Part shown: piece by piece, positions 55,930 to 64,000 of the stretch | Layout of the letters: every line of letters starts with the position of its first letter | Numbering within the stretch: position 1 is the stretch's first letter | NCBI RefSeq assembly: GCF_010882125.1 | Contig: NZ_JAAGVZ010000006.1 | Span: forward strand, 1 to 64,000 | DNA: 64,000 bases | Reading direction: 5' to 3' | Source of the DNA: Peribacillus alkalitolerans | GTDB taxonomy: Bacteria; Bacillota; Bacilli; Bacillales; DSM-1321 | The notes under the pieces: model-generated | The model's input: only the letters and a program-made list of their open reading frames with translations | Databases searched by the model: none | Told to the model about the DNA's origin: nothing | Translations under genes and position numbers: made by a program

Positions 55930-56391
55930 TTATAAGATCTTAAAATGTGTGGTATTTTCATAGGGACTATCAGGTTGAAAGCCAATGCTCTCGTAAAACC
56001 TACTAGCATTCTCTGTATCTGTGTGCAAAACCATAACTTTGAAATGATGGGAGGAGTATATTGTTAGATATTGAACAAGTTCCTTACCTATACCTAATCG
56101 ACGAGCTGATGAAAGAATATAAAACCTTCTTAAGCGACAAACTTCTTCACTTTCAAAGTTTACTCCACCTATACCTATGATTCTTCCATCGGAATCAAAA
56201 ACACCGCAGAGAATTTCTCCTTTTTGACTGAAACAATTCCTTCCTTCTTTGTAATCATTCAATAATCGGTCTAAAAATCGAAAGCCTTGCTCCTTACTCT
56301 CGGATAATAATTCTCCCAAGTCCACATTTGACAGGTTATCAATCTTTTTGATAATCCATTTTTTCGAAGAATTTTTTATACTTGAAGCCAA
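55930..56391 (-). CDS. GNAT-family N-acetyltransferase
   Basis: A 153-residue acetyltransferase. The acetyl-CoA loop is RRFYILSSARRLGIGKELVQYL near 87-108, with the C-terminal HTDTENASRFYESIGFQ typical of the fold. The substrate is unknown. The start is TTG with AGAGGTG about 9 bases upstream. Single gene, convergent with the peptide operon. Confidence 0.85.
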   Translation of the reverse strand: MASSIKNSSKKWIIKKIDNLSNVDLGELLSESKEQGFRFLDRLLNDYKEGRNCFSQKGEILCGVFDSDGRIIGIGGVNFESEEVCRLRRFYILSSARRLGIGKELVQYLTIYSSHHFKVMVLHTDTENASRFYESIGFQPDSPYENTTHFKIL

Positions 56392-56426
56392 ATCCCAACA
56401 CCTCTTTCAGCTTTAATGTCTTTATA

Positions 56427-56454
56427 AAAAAAAAAGCCACTTAAAATGGCTTAA
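56427..56454 (-). terminator. Terminator of ytfP
   Basis: On the minus strand AAGCCA, a 7-base loop and TGGCTT followed by about ten Ts, just after the ytfP stop. Confidence 0.88.
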
Positions 56455-56457
56455 ATT

Positions 56458-57732
56458 CTAATACTTACTTTGTAAGCTATGCTTCGCTGCATTGACCCCT
56501 GCAAGTCGTCCAGTAACTAATGCTGAAGTAATATTGTATCCACCAGTATAGCCATGAATGTCTAATACTTCTCCGCAGAAAAATAGGCCATCCATGATTT
56601 TTGAACTCATTTCCTTTGGATGAATTTCTTTTACCGAAACCCCTCCACCAGTTACAAATGCTTTTTCAATTGGTTGTGACCCGCTTACCGTAAAAGTGAA
56701 TTCCTTGCAAAGAGATACAAAGTTTCTTAGTTTTTCATTAGAAATGGATGCCCCTTGCTCGCTTCCATCAAGGCCTGCTTTTTCCATCAAGAACTGGAGA
56801 TATCTCTCGGGTACTAACCCTTTAAGGCTGTTTTTGATAGCGCGTTTTGGTTCTTCTTTTACCGTTTTAATGATGTGTTGGAACAGCTCCTCATTTTTCT
56901 GATCAGGAATCGCATCTAGCTTCATCGTCACTTCTTGAAGTTTCCATTTTTTCATCGCTTGGACAACAAAGCCACTGCAACGTAATACAGCCGGTCCACT
57001 AATGCCGAAGTGGGTGAATATCATGTCCATTCGATGGGTTACCAACGGTTTTCCCTTAGGGTTCAGTACAGAAAGTGAAATATCACGTAAACTTAGACCT
57101 TGAAGGGTTTTCGATTGAATAAAACGTTCATTTGATAGAAGAGGTACTTCCGTTGGGAACAAATCTGTTATTGTATGACCCGCTTTTTTTGCCCATGCAT
57201 ATCCATCTCCAGTAGATCCAGTATGTGGTACTGATTTTCCACCGACCGCTATAATGACACTTTTTGCAGTGAAAACTTGTCCATCTTTTAAGTGAACAGT
57301 GTGAATGCCTTCAGGTTCAAAATCGATTGTTTGTACAGGAGAATTCGTAAACGTTTTAACATTCAATTCTTTTAGACGAGTTAGCAAAGCCTGGACTACG
57401 CTGCCGGCATCGTCACTGATAGGAAACATCCTACCATGATCCTCTTCCTTTAATCCCACTCCTAGTTTTTCAAAGAATGCGATAATATCTTCATTACTAA
57501 ACTCAGAGAAAGCACTGAAAAGAAAGCGGCCGTTTCCAGGGATGTGCTTGATGATTTCATCTATCGGCAGACGATTAGTAACATTACAGCGCCCACCACC
57601 AGAAATAGCAAGCTTCCTTCCCAATTTTTCTCCCTTATCGATCAGAAGTACTTTCGCACCTTGCTCACCAGCGCCGATAGAGGCCATCAATCCAGAAGGG
57701 CCTCCTCCAATAACGATTACATCAAATTGCAT
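56458..57732 (-). CDS. ytfP: FAD-dependent oxidoreductase YtfP (HI0933 family)
   Basis: A 424-residue flavoprotein with the dinucleotide-binding GGGPSG at 9-14, the family motif [14 protein letters not shown] near 40-53, [19 protein letters not shown] in the middle, and [19 protein letters not shown] near the C-terminus. Members bind FAD and possibly NAD(P)H; the physiological reaction is not known. GAGG precedes the ATG. It is transcribed away from murJ, with a long gap between. Confidence 0.92.
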   Translation of the reverse strand: MQFDVIVIGGGPSGLMASIGAGEQGAKVLLIDKGEKLGRKLAISGGGRCNVTNRLPIDEIIKHIPGNGRFLFSAFSEFSNEDIIAFFEKLGVGLKEEDHGRMFPISDDAGSVVQALLTRLKELNVKTFTNSPVQTIDFEPEGIHTVHLKDGQVFTAKSVIIAVGGKSVPHTGSTGDGYAWAKKAGHTITDLFPTEVPLLSNERFIQSKTLQGLSLRDISLSVLNPKGKPLVTHRMDMIFTHFGISGPAVLRCSGFVVQAMKKWKLQEVTMKLDAIPDQKNEELFQHIIKTVKEEPKRAIKNSLKGLVPERYLQFLMEKAGLDGSEQGASISNEKLRNFVSLCKEFTFTVSGSQPIEKAFVTGGGVSVKEIHPKEMSSKIMDGLFFCGEVLDIHGYTGGYNITSALVTGRLAGVNAAKHSLQSKY

Positions 57733-58008
57733 GTTTAATCCTCGCTTCGTTCAATATAGTTTCTTTATTATAAAGGAAGGGAGCGTGAATTTGAAGTTTG
57801 CTCCAATGTTTGTTTATTAACGATGGAGGCATTATTGTTAGAAAAATACTTTTTGAAAATTATGGGTGGACCGTAATGATGCCCATTTAGTGCTCAAACA
57901 ACAGCAAAAGGGAATCATACATGTGAAATGATGCTATTTGAGTTTAGGACCATAACAAAATACATACATTGTTGTTTTTATTAATTAATTTTATTTCTTC
58001 CAACGAGC

Positions 58009-58037
58009 TTGTCTGACATCAATTGTGGTAATATTAT
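58009..58037 (+). promoter_or_regulatory. SigmaA promoter for murJ
   Basis: TTGTCT and TATTAT with a 17-base spacer, about 90 bases upstream of the start codon. Confidence 0.6.
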
Positions 58038-58082
58038 AAAGGCTTTTATAAGTATGGTTTATTGTGAACACTTATTTTACGG

Positions 58083-58102
58083 ACGAAGCACATGTGCTAC
58101 GT
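58083..58102 (+). promoter_or_regulatory. Palindrome in the murJ leader
   Basis: ACGAAGCACATGTGCTACGT is self-complementary except one pair and is followed by ATTTTTATAA. It lies in the transcribed leader, so it could be a hairpin with weak terminator character or an operator. Confidence 0.4.
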
Positions 58103-58128
58103 ATTTTTATAAGTAGGAAGGGATATGA

Positions 58129-59742
58129 ATGTCATCTAAGCTATTGCGAGGTACCTTCATATTGACGGCCGGCATGATGCTGTCAAAGGTACTTGGTTTG
58201 TTATATGTAATTCCTTTCGATGCGTTGGTCGGGGAAAAAGGTTTTGGTTTGTATTCTTATGGATATTTGCCCTATACATTATTTATTAGTATTGCAACAG
58301 GCGGGTTGCCGTTAGCTGTGTCGAAGTTCGTCTCTAAATATAATGCACTTGGGGAGTATGCAGTAGGGCAAAAGCTGTTTAAGACGAGTATGAAGATAAT
58401 GCTTTTGACGGGGTTGTTGTCATTTTTACTTTTATTTGTGCTTGCACAACCTTTAGGGGAATATTATGCGGCAAATGACCATGATTATACAGCTAATGAA
58501 ATAGCCCAAGTCATAAGGGCGGTTAGCTTCGCATTAATTCTCGTACCGATCATGAGTATCATCAGGGGATTCTTCCAAGGGAATCAATCCATGGCACCAA
58601 CTGCAATTTCACAGGTAGTTGAGCAACTTGTCAGGATTGTGTTTTTGTTGGCAGGTGCATTTATTGTCATAAAGGTCATGGATGGCGGTATAGTCAATGC
58701 TATCAGTGTCGCTACATTTGCAGCTTTTATTGGAGCTATAGGTGGTTTGGCAGTACTGCTAGTTTATTGGAAACAAAGAAAACCTTATCTCGATGATTTA
58801 CTGCTACAAGATCGTGGTGAAGTAGATATTTCCATTGGTGCGATGTACAAAGAAATTCTTCAATCTTCCATTCCGTTTGTATTCGTGGGGATTGCTATGA
58901 CATTGTTTCAACTAATAGATTCCTTTACGCTAGGAAAAGCTATGGCTTCGATTGGTAAAGGGAAAGAGACAGTAGAAGCGTTAGGTATTCTTAATATTTC
59001 AGCTAATAAATTAGTTGTGATTCCTATGACATTCGCTTCGGCTTTTGCTATGAGTATATTACCAACAGTCACAAAGGCTTTTGTCGAGGAGAAAATGACA
59101 ACCTTTAGCAGTCAATTGAATCAAGCTTTGCAAGTATTGTTGTTTTTAACCTTGCCGGCCGTTGTTGGGATGTCCATTTTAGCTGAACCAGTGTATTCGG
59201 CCTTCTATGGTTATAATGAACTGGGTGTTGAAGTGTTGAAGGTGTATGCACCTGCAGCCATATTATTTTCTCTGTTTTCTGTGTCGGCGGCAGTACTCCA
59301 AGGGATCAATCAGCAGAAATTCAGTGTATTGAGCCTTCTTGTAGGGATCTTGATTAAATTAAGTTTGAATATCCCTTTAATCAAGCTTTTCCAAGTAGAA
59401 GGTTCTGTCTATGCTACAACTCTTGGATATTTAGCTGCAACAATAATTAACCTATATATGATTCGATACTTTACTGGCTTCAAATATCAATTAGTCGTTA
59501 GAAGGACTTTACTAATGGCCATCTTTACAATCGCGATGACAATTAGTGTGAAAATCGTATTTAGTCTTGTTTCTCTAGGGCTTGATCCAACACAAAGGCT
59601 TCAGGCTATAATTGTGATTCTTCTCTGTGCATTGGCAGGAGCGGCTGTGTATTTCTTTTTGGCTCTTAAGTCAAAACTTGCAAATAGACTATTTGGAGAT
59701 CGAATTGATAAATTGCAAAAAAAGTTAAAATTAAGAGGCTGA
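58129..59742 (+). CDS. murJ: Lipid II flippase MurJ (YtgP)
   Basis: A 537-residue MOP-superfamily protein with about 14 membrane helices. The N-terminus LRGTFILTAGMMLSKVLGLLYVIPF and GLPLAVSKFVSKYNA match B. subtilis YtgP/MurJ rather than sporulation SpoVB, though both belong to one family. It moves the peptidoglycan precursor lipid II across the membrane. GGAAGGGA lies about 6 bases before the ATG. Confidence 0.85.
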   Translation: MSSKLLRGTFILTAGMMLSKVLGLLYVIPFDALVGEKGFGLYSYGYLPYTLFISIATGGLPLAVSKFVSKYNALGEYAVGQKLFKTSMKIMLLTGLLSFLLLFVLAQPLGEYYAANDHDYTANEIAQVIRAVSFALILVPIMSIIRGFFQGNQSMAPTAISQVVEQLVRIVFLLAGAFIVIKVMDGGIVNAISVATFAAFIGAIGGLAVLLVYWKQRKPYLDDLLLQDRGEVDISIGAMYKEILQSSIPFVFVGIAMTLFQLIDSFTLGKAMASIGKGKETVEALGILNISANKLVVIPMTFASAFAMSILPTVTKAFVEEKMTTFSSQLNQALQVLLFLTLPAVVGMSILAEPVYSAFYGYNELGVEVLKVYAPAAILFSLFSVSAAVLQGINQQKFSVLSLLVGILIKLSLNIPLIKLFQVEGSVYATTLGYLAATIINLYMIRYFTGFKYQLVVRRTLLMAIFTIAMTISVKIVFSLVSLGLDPTQRLQAIIVILLCALAGAAVYFFLALKSKLANRLFGDRIDKLQKKLKLRG

Positions 59743-59764
59743 CCAAAAGGCCAGCTTCTTAATT
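59729..59764. terminator. Hairpin between murJ and the convergent small gene
   Basis: AATTAAGAGGCTG and CAGCTTCTTAATT form a stem overlapping the murJ stop. It has no T run but lies at the junction of two convergent genes. Confidence 0.65.
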
Positions 59765-59772
59765 CAATAGGA

Positions 59773-59979
59773 CTAATCTATTTCAAATGGTCCAAAGCCA
59801 AGTTGTCTTTCAACACGTTGGAGTCTATTATTTAATCGTTCTTGGCGTCTATTTATTCTTTCGTATTGGCGCTCTAAACGTTCGACTCTTCTCTCTAGCT
59901 CAGAATAGTTATACCCAGGCCCTTGTGGAAATCCCGGTATAGGGATAATTACACCTGGTAGTTGTTGTCGGTGATACAT
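59773..59979 (-). CDS. Small coiled-coil protein of unknown function (68 residues)
   Basis: Starts MYHRQQLPGVIIPIPGFPQG with GGGGGGTC about 6 bases upstream. A Pro/Gly-rich head is followed by an Arg/Glu heptad-like stretch (SELERRVERLERQYERINRR QERLNNRLQRVERQLGF read in two parts), a clear coiled coil. The composition recalls small spore-coat or spore-associated proteins, but I do not recognise the family. It is divergent from ytzG. Confidence 0.68.
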   Translation of the reverse strand: MYHRQQLPGVIIPIPGFPQGPGYNYSELERRVERLERQYERINRRQERLNNRLQRVERQLGFGPFEID

Positions 59980-60085
59980 TGGAAGACCCCCCATAGGTAA
60001 ATGACTATATAGCATTGTATGCTTTGGGGCTATGAATGTTTGGGCATCTACCCATAAGGACGAGAAAAGAAAGGAGGAATACATA

Positions 60086-60799
60086 ATGAGAATTGATAAA
60101 TTGTTGGCCAATATTGGCTATGGAAGTCGAAAAGAAGTAAAACAACTGCTAAAGTCTGGTGCTGTCATCGTGAATGGTACTCCCCTTAAAGATGCAAAAG
60201 AGCATGTGGATCCAGATCATGATCAAATCTCAGTAAATGGTGAGCTCGTAGAGTATAAAGAGTTCGTCTATTTAATGATGAACAAGCCACCAGGTGTCTT
60301 ATCTGCTACTGAAGATGCAAGGCAGGAAACGGTTCTGGATATCCTTGAGCCTGAAGATGCAGTATTCAATCCATTTCCTGTAGGTAGGTTGGATAAAGAT
60401 ACAGAAGGACTACTCCTTTTAACGAATGACGGGCAACTAGCGCATCGGCTGTTATCACCCAAAAAACATGTGCGCAAAACGTATTTCGCAGTCATCGACG
60501 GGGAAGTGACAGAAGAAGATGTGAAGGCATTTGCCCAAGGGGTTACATTAGATGATGGTTACCATACAAAACCTGGTGACCTTAATATTCTAAAATCAGG
60601 CATTCGATCAGACATTGAATTAACCATCACCGAAGGTAAATTTCATCAGGTTAAACGGATGTTTGAAAGTGTAGGCAAAAGGGTCGTGTATCTTAAGAGA
60701 ATCTCAATGGGGAACTTGAAATTAGACGAAGAACTAGAGCTTGGGGAATATCGAGAGTTAACAGATGAGGAATTACAGAGTTTACAAGAGCATAAATAA
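60086..60799 (+). CDS. ytzG: 16S rRNA pseudouridine synthase, RsuA family (YtzG)
   Basis: A 237-residue enzyme with an N-terminal S4 RNA-binding domain (MRIDKLLANIGYGSRKEVKQ) and the catalytic motif GRLDKDTEGLLLLTNDG with Asp103. Further motifs are KTYFAVIDGEV and ITEGKFHQVKRM. The RsuA type modifies small-subunit rRNA; RluB/E/F relatives act on 23S, so the target is inferred. AAGGAGGA 7 bases before ATG 60086. Confidence 0.9.
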   Translation: MRIDKLLANIGYGSRKEVKQLLKSGAVIVNGTPLKDAKEHVDPDHDQISVNGELVEYKEFVYLMMNKPPGVLSATEDARQETVLDILEPEDAVFNPFPVGRLDKDTEGLLLLTNDGQLAHRLLSPKKHVRKTYFAVIDGEVTEEDVKAFAQGVTLDDGYHTKPGDLNILKSGIRSDIELTITEGKFHQVKRMFESVGKRVVYLKRISMGNLKLDEELELGEYRELTDEELQSLQEHK

Positions 60800-60803
60800 T
60801 GGA

Positions 60804-60844
60804 CGAAACCCAATCTAGTACCACTGATTGGGTTTCGTTTTTTA
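60804..60844 (+). terminator. Terminator of ytzG
   Basis: CGAAACCCAATC and GATTGGGTTTCG around a 10-base loop, followed by six Ts. Confidence 0.94.
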
Positions 60845-60881
60845 CAAAACAAAAACCCCTAAGCAGTGTGCTTAAGGGGTT
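60845..60881 (-). terminator. Terminator of ytzE
   Basis: On the minus strand AACCCCTTAAGCA, loop CAC and TGCTTAGGGGTT, followed by TTTGTTTTG. Confidence 0.88.
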
Positions 60882-60893
60882 ACAACAATCAAC

Positions 60894-61115
60894 TTATGAT
60901 GACATTTTCACTTTTTTCTGTGTAGCCGTCCAAATACCACGGCTTGGGCTTTTAACGAGATTATTGTATGCTAGTACATTTAAGTCGCGTTGAATGGTGC
61001 GTGGAGTGATGCCAAATTCTTCGACAAGCTCTTGTGTCGTAACCGTACCGTTTCTCCTGATAAACATGTAAACGGATTTAATACGGGTTAGCATACGATT
61101 TGTTGAAGGTTTCAA
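60894..61115 (-). CDS. ytzE: DeoR-type helix-turn-helix protein YtzE
   Basis: A 73-residue DNA-binding protein consisting only of a winged helix: IKSVYMFIRRNGTVTTQELVEEFGITPRTIQRDLNVLAYNNLV. It lacks the sugar-phosphate sensor domain of full DeoR regulators. Matches YtzE in length. The start is TTG with GGGAG about 8 bases upstream. Target unknown; it might act on the palindrome in the adjacent gap. Confidence 0.88.
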   Translation of the reverse strand: MKPSTNRMLTRIKSVYMFIRRNGTVTTQELVEEFGITPRTIQRDLNVLAYNNLVKSPSRGIWTATQKKVKMSS

Positions 61116-61234
61116 AAAACCACTCCCTAACTTTTAGTAGCACCAGGAAGTATGTAATGTATTCATGCAGTGGAACTTTTACTCCTGATGTGAACCGAAG
61201 TAATACGAGCTCGATGGCAAATGATACAAGACGA

Positions 61235-61265
61235 CAATGTAGAAGGTTAACCTTCCTACTTTGTA
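61235..61265. promoter_or_regulatory. Long palindrome, candidate operator
   Basis: ACAATGTAGAAGG-TTAA-CCTTCCTACTTTGT is self-complementary at all but two pairs. There is no T run, so it reads as a protein-binding site rather than a terminator. It lies about 120 bases upstream of ytzE and 270 bases upstream of the peptidase gene. Confidence 0.5.
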
Positions 61266-61467
61266 GTTACTTTACACTCAACAACTCCTTTATAAACTTG
61301 GTGAAATTTACTAGCTGTACCTCACATTAATATTGTACCCCTTTAATTAATTAAATTCTACTTTTTTGCAGCAATTTACAAAAAATTAAGAAATTCCTTT
61401 AATAACAGTATATGTAAGTTGTGGTTGTTTTTATGTACATGTACATAATTTGGAAAATATTAAGTGT

Positions 61468-61495
61468 TTGTTACAGTGTATTACTTATTTATAAT
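61468..61495 (+). promoter_or_regulatory. Promoter for the M48-ankyrin gene
   Basis: TTGTTA and a perfect TATAAT with a 16-base spacer, about 38 bases before the start codon. ATGTACATGTACAT lies 22 bases upstream of the -35. Confidence 0.6.
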
Positions 61496-61532
61496 AAAGA
61501 AGGTTTTATAAATCAATAAAAGGTGGAATCAC

Positions 61533-62810
61533 ATGCGGAACGATCGTCTTAAAAATACATTAGTGCATGAGAAGGAAAATATCTATTTTGCTTTAGCCGC
61601 ATTATTTAGTATTGTCACTTATATATTCTTGGCTGTATCGATTATTGGAATTGTTATCATTGCTGTCTTATTCCTATTTAGTTATTTTGTACATGCCTTA
61701 AACTTAGCCTATATTCGCAGAAACGGGGTTAGGGTTTCTGAAAATCAATTCAGTCATATTTACGAGAGGGCAAATGTCCTGTCACAAGAGATGGGACTTG
61801 ATAAAACTCCATTCATTTATGTAATGGAATCTTCCGGAATTTTAAATGCATTTGCAACCCGTTTCTTTGGTAAAAACATGGTTGTATTGTACTCTGATCT
61901 TTTTGATTTGATTGAAGATGAAGGTGAGGAAGAAGTACTTTTTGTCCTTGCCCATGAATTAGCTCATTTAAAGCGTAAACACGTACTGACACATATGCTT
62001 CTACTGCCAGCCATGTGGGTGCCATTCTTAAGTGAGGCTTATTTGAGGGCGTGTGAGTATACATGTGATCGCTATGCTGCTTTTTACACTAACAATCTTG
62101 AATCCTCTCTAAATGCTCTTGCTATTTTTGCTATAGGCGAGCGTTTATTTAAAAAAGTAGATAAAGAAGCATATATCAGGCAACTTCAGGAAGAGAGAGG
62201 CTTCTTTGCATGGCTTAGCGAAAAGCTTTCCACCCACCCACATCTACCAAAACGGATGAATGCATTAAATGTATGGGCAGGAGTAGGAGAACAGCCTTTA
62301 TTTAAAGAAAAGAAATCTCATATGTTTATGGCCTTTGTTGTCTATGTGTCCTTTACACTAGGATTATCGGGTATAATCTACTTTGGAATCGATAAGATTG
62401 AAGGGGTTCTAGATGGATACTTTGGTGGCGAATATGAAGTGGAAGGAACCACACCACTGATGGAAGCTGCAGGCGAGAACGATGTTGATCTTGTAGCAAA
62501 GCTACTAAAAGAAGATGCTAGTCAAATTGATGCTACTGACAGTGATGGATCTACAGCGTTGCATTGGGCAGTTTATTCAGAAAGCTATGAAGCTACTAAA
62601 TTATTATTAGAGAGTGGTGCAGATCCAAACATAGCAGATATTTGGGAAACGACTCCGCTAATTTCCGCCACCTACAATGAAAACGTCGAGATGGTGAAAC
62701 TCTTACTGAATCATGGTGCCGATAAAACAATGAAAGATGAAGGCGACATGACAGCATACGATGTAGCAGAAGATGTAATGAATAAAGAATTAATGAAATT
62801 ACTTAAATAA
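61533..62810 (+). CDS. Membrane M48 metallopeptidase fused to ankyrin repeats
   Basis: A 425-residue protein. Two close hydrophobic segments (about 18-60) anchor it. The zinc site is H141-E-L-A-H145 with the third ligand Glu175 in ACEYTCDRYA, as in HtpX/Ste24-type M48 enzymes. A third membrane segment lies near 265-285, followed by ankyrin repeats from about 310 to 420 (TPLMEAAGENDVDLVAKLLK, STALHWAVYSESYEATKLLL, TPLISATYNENVEMVKLLL). The fusion suggests substrate recognition by the ankyrin part. AAGGTGG precedes the ATG. Confidence 0.9.
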   Translation: MRNDRLKNTLVHEKENIYFALAALFSIVTYIFLAVSIIGIVIIAVLFLFSYFVHALNLAYIRRNGVRVSENQFSHIYERANVLSQEMGLDKTPFIYVMESSGILNAFATRFFGKNMVVLYSDLFDLIEDEGEEEVLFVLAHELAHLKRKHVLTHMLLLPAMWVPFLSEAYLRACEYTCDRYAAFYTNNLESSLNALAIFAIGERLFKKVDKEAYIRQLQEERGFFAWLSEKLSTHPHLPKRMNALNVWAGVGEQPLFKEKKSHMFMAFVVYVSFTLGLSGIIYFGIDKIEGVLDGYFGGEYEVEGTTPLMEAAGENDVDLVAKLLKEDASQIDATDSDGSTALHWAVYSESYEATKLLLESGADPNIADIWETTPLISATYNENVEMVKLLLNHGADKTMKDEGDMTAYDVAEDVMNKELMKLLK

Positions 62811-62817
62811 ATGATTG

Positions 62818-62858
62818 GATCCAAGGTCTTGAATTGACCTTGGATTTTTTATTTTTTT
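62818..62858 (+). terminator. Terminator of the M48-ankyrin gene
   Basis: ATCCAAGGTC and GACCTTGGAT around a 7-base loop, followed by TTTTTATTTTTTT. Confidence 0.94.
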
Positions 62859-62937
62859 CACACATACCAACAAATGCAGTTTTGGTCAGAATAATGTATG
62901 ATGGAAAAATAATAGCCTTTTAAGGAGATGCAAAAGA

Positions 62938-64000
62938 GTGGATCATACATATTGGAAAAAACTCGTCGAAGAAAACAAGGATGAATTAATAGGAAAAACC
63001 CAAGAGCTTTTACGAATTAAAAGTGTACTTGATGAAGAAAATGCAACCGAAACAGCGCCACTAGGTGAAGGAATCAAGGAAGCCTTGGATTATATGCTTA
63101 ACTTAGGTGAGAGCGACGGCTTTTCTGTTAAAAACGTTGACTCTTTGGCCGGTCATATTGAAATGGGTGAAGGCGAAGAAATCGTAGGCATCCTTTGCCA
63201 TTTGGATGTGGTTCCTGAGGGTGATGGCTGGTCGTCTGATCCATTTGGAGCTGATATCCGTGAAGGTAAAATTTTTGCCAGAGGGGCCATTGATGATAAA
63301 GGACCAACTATGGCAGCGTACTATGCGATGAAGCTAGTAAATGCATCTGGCATTCCTCTGTCTAAACGAGTCCGGATGATTTTAGGGACGGATGAGGAAT
63401 CTAATTGGCGTTGTGTAGAACGTTACTTTGAAGTAGAAGAAATGCCTGCCTTAGGGTTTGCTCCCGATGCTGATTTTCCCATTATTTATGCAGAAAAAGG
63501 AATCTGGGATTTCTATGTTCAACAGAAAGTAACCGAAACAATGGAAGATGGAGAGGTAAACGTTGTTCATTTTGAATCTGGTCGACGATTTAACATGGTC
63601 CCAGATTTCGCTAAGACGATTGTCTCAGGCGATTTAAATACGATAGAAACCAAATTCCAGGAATATATTAAAGAACATGGTGTTGAAGGCAAGGTTTATC
63701 AAGAAGATAATCAAGTCGTAATCGAAGTTAAAGGGATTTCAGCACATGGTATGGAGCCGAAAAAAGGAAAGAATGCGGGGATATACCTTGGATCGTTTTT
63801 ATCCAAGCTTTCCTTAGATCAACAAGCCATGAAATTTTTTACTTTCATTCATGAATACTTGCTTGAAGAATCTCGTGGTAAAAAACTGGGGATTACATTC
63901 ACAGATGACATTACTGGAGACTTGACTGTAAATGCAGGCACATTTCAATATTCAAGAGAACATGGCGGGAAGATTGGGCTGAATGTTCGTTATCCAGTAA
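62938..64000 (+). CDS. pepV: M20 family dipeptidase PepV, 5' part
   Basis: Cuts dipeptides in the cytoplasm with two zinc ions. The frame starts GTG with AAGGAG 10 bases upstream and stays open to the window end, giving the first 354 residues of about 465. Metal ligands are visible: His88-x-Asp90 in CHLDVVPEG, Asp120 in GAIDDKGP, Glu154 with catalytic Glu153 in GTDEES, and Asp177 in FAPDADFP. The rest lies outside the window. Confidence 0.93.
   Translation, partial: MDHTYWKKLVEENKDELIGKTQELLRIKSVLDEENATETAPLGEGIKEALDYMLNLGESDGFSVKNVDSLAGHIEMGEGEEIVGILCHLDVVPEGDGWSSDPFGADIREGKIFARGAIDDKGPTMAAYYAMKLVNASGIPLSKRVRMILGTDEESNWRCVERYFEVEEMPALGFAPDADFPIIYAEKGIWDFYVQQKVTETMEDGEVNVVHFESGRRFNMVPDFAKTIVSGDLNTIETKFQEYIKEHGVEGKVYQEDNQVVIEVKGISAHGMEPKKGKNAGIYLGSFLSKLSLDQQAMKFFTFIHEYLLEESRGKKLGITFTDDITGDLTVNAGTFQYSREHGGKIGLNVRYPV

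Larger units (their letters stand above)
57733..58128. other. Gap between ytfP and murJ
   Basis: About 400 bases with no gene. It holds a good SigmaA promoter for murJ and a 20-base palindrome just before its ribosome site. Frames seen on the plus strand here have no ribosome sites. Confidence 0.6.
61116..61532. other. ytzE-M48 peptidase divergent gap
   Basis: About 415 bases. A plus-strand frame here lacks a ribosome site and is rejected. The gap holds a 31-base palindrome (61235-61265), the smaller palindrome ATGTACATGTACAT (61433-61446) and a promoter for the peptidase gene. Confidence 0.6.

Noticed and set aside
57542..57820. Plus-strand frames at the start of ytfP and beyond
   Set aside because: Antisense to the conserved FAD-binding region of ytfP; the ytfP frame explains the sequence.
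61100..61330. 76-codon plus-strand frame between ytzE and the M48 gene
   Set aside because: No ribosome site, Cys/Ser-rich composition typical of chance frames, and it runs through the palindrome.

Overview
The window is a contiguous piece of a low-GC, Gram-positive chromosome from the family Bacillaceae (Bacillus in the broad sense). The basis is the 3' end of an rRNA operon followed by 21 tRNAs in the same order as I recall for B. subtilis trnB, strong GGAGG-type ribosome binding sites, common GTG and TTG starts, an S-box before metK, a T-box before leuS, sporulation-linked small genes (yteA and cse60 types), and long runs of genes in an order known from B. subtilis (men operon, luxS-dps, ytkD, ytl, ytm, pckA/metK, ytpAB, ytqAB, leuS, murJ). 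It is not B. subtilis itself: protein sequences diverge and several genes and repeats are inserted.

Layout: 1-2257 23S end, 5S rRNA, 21 tRNAs and a terminator. 2657-10746 glgB-C-D-A-P, a complete bacterial glycogen synthesis and degradation operon. 10889-12986 yteA and menA on the minus strand with a GC-rich dispersed repeat between them. 13308-20843 menF-D-H-B-E-C, which with menA makes menaquinone from chorismate. 21001-25285 small proteins, a broken gene, a zinc-binding lipoprotein with a probable Zur site, yidD, luxS, ytzI and dps. 25546-29951 a Nudix enzyme, the ytlA-C-D ABC importer and hydrolase ytmA. 29996-34341 ytmB, a zinc-ribbon protein, pckA and metK back to back, with a CcpN-like site and an S-box between them. 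34381-36962 ytoA, ytpA and terpene synthase ytpB. 37125-40491 an acetate-type symporter, its DUF485 partner and a divergent AraC regulator. 40530-45966 ytqB/ytqA, small genes, an AIM24 protein, a methyltransferase and exporter yttB. 46055-49593 T-box, leuS, a rhodanese and cse60. 49594-50020 a decayed IS3-like element with two tandem copies of its end. 50005-55903 a five-gene oligopeptide ABC importer. 55930-64000 a GNAT protein, ytfP, murJ, small coiled-coil protein, pseudouridine synthase ytzG, ytzE, an M48 peptidase fused to ankyrin repeats, and the start of dipeptidase pepV.

Functional themes are carbon storage (glg), respiration quinone (men), gluconeogenesis (pckA), methyl/sulfur metabolism (metK S-box, luxS) and peptide use (opp-like importer, pepV). 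ytpB and menA both draw on long prenyl diphosphates. I found no CRISPR array, prophage, toxin or defence island, and no clear new multi-gene system. The most unusual items are the M48-ankyrin fusion, the AraC regulator with a degenerate receiver domain, the hairpin that would cover the metK ribosome binding site beyond the S-box, the duplicated IS end next to the peptide operon, several families of dispersed palindromic repeats, and uncharacterised small proteins.
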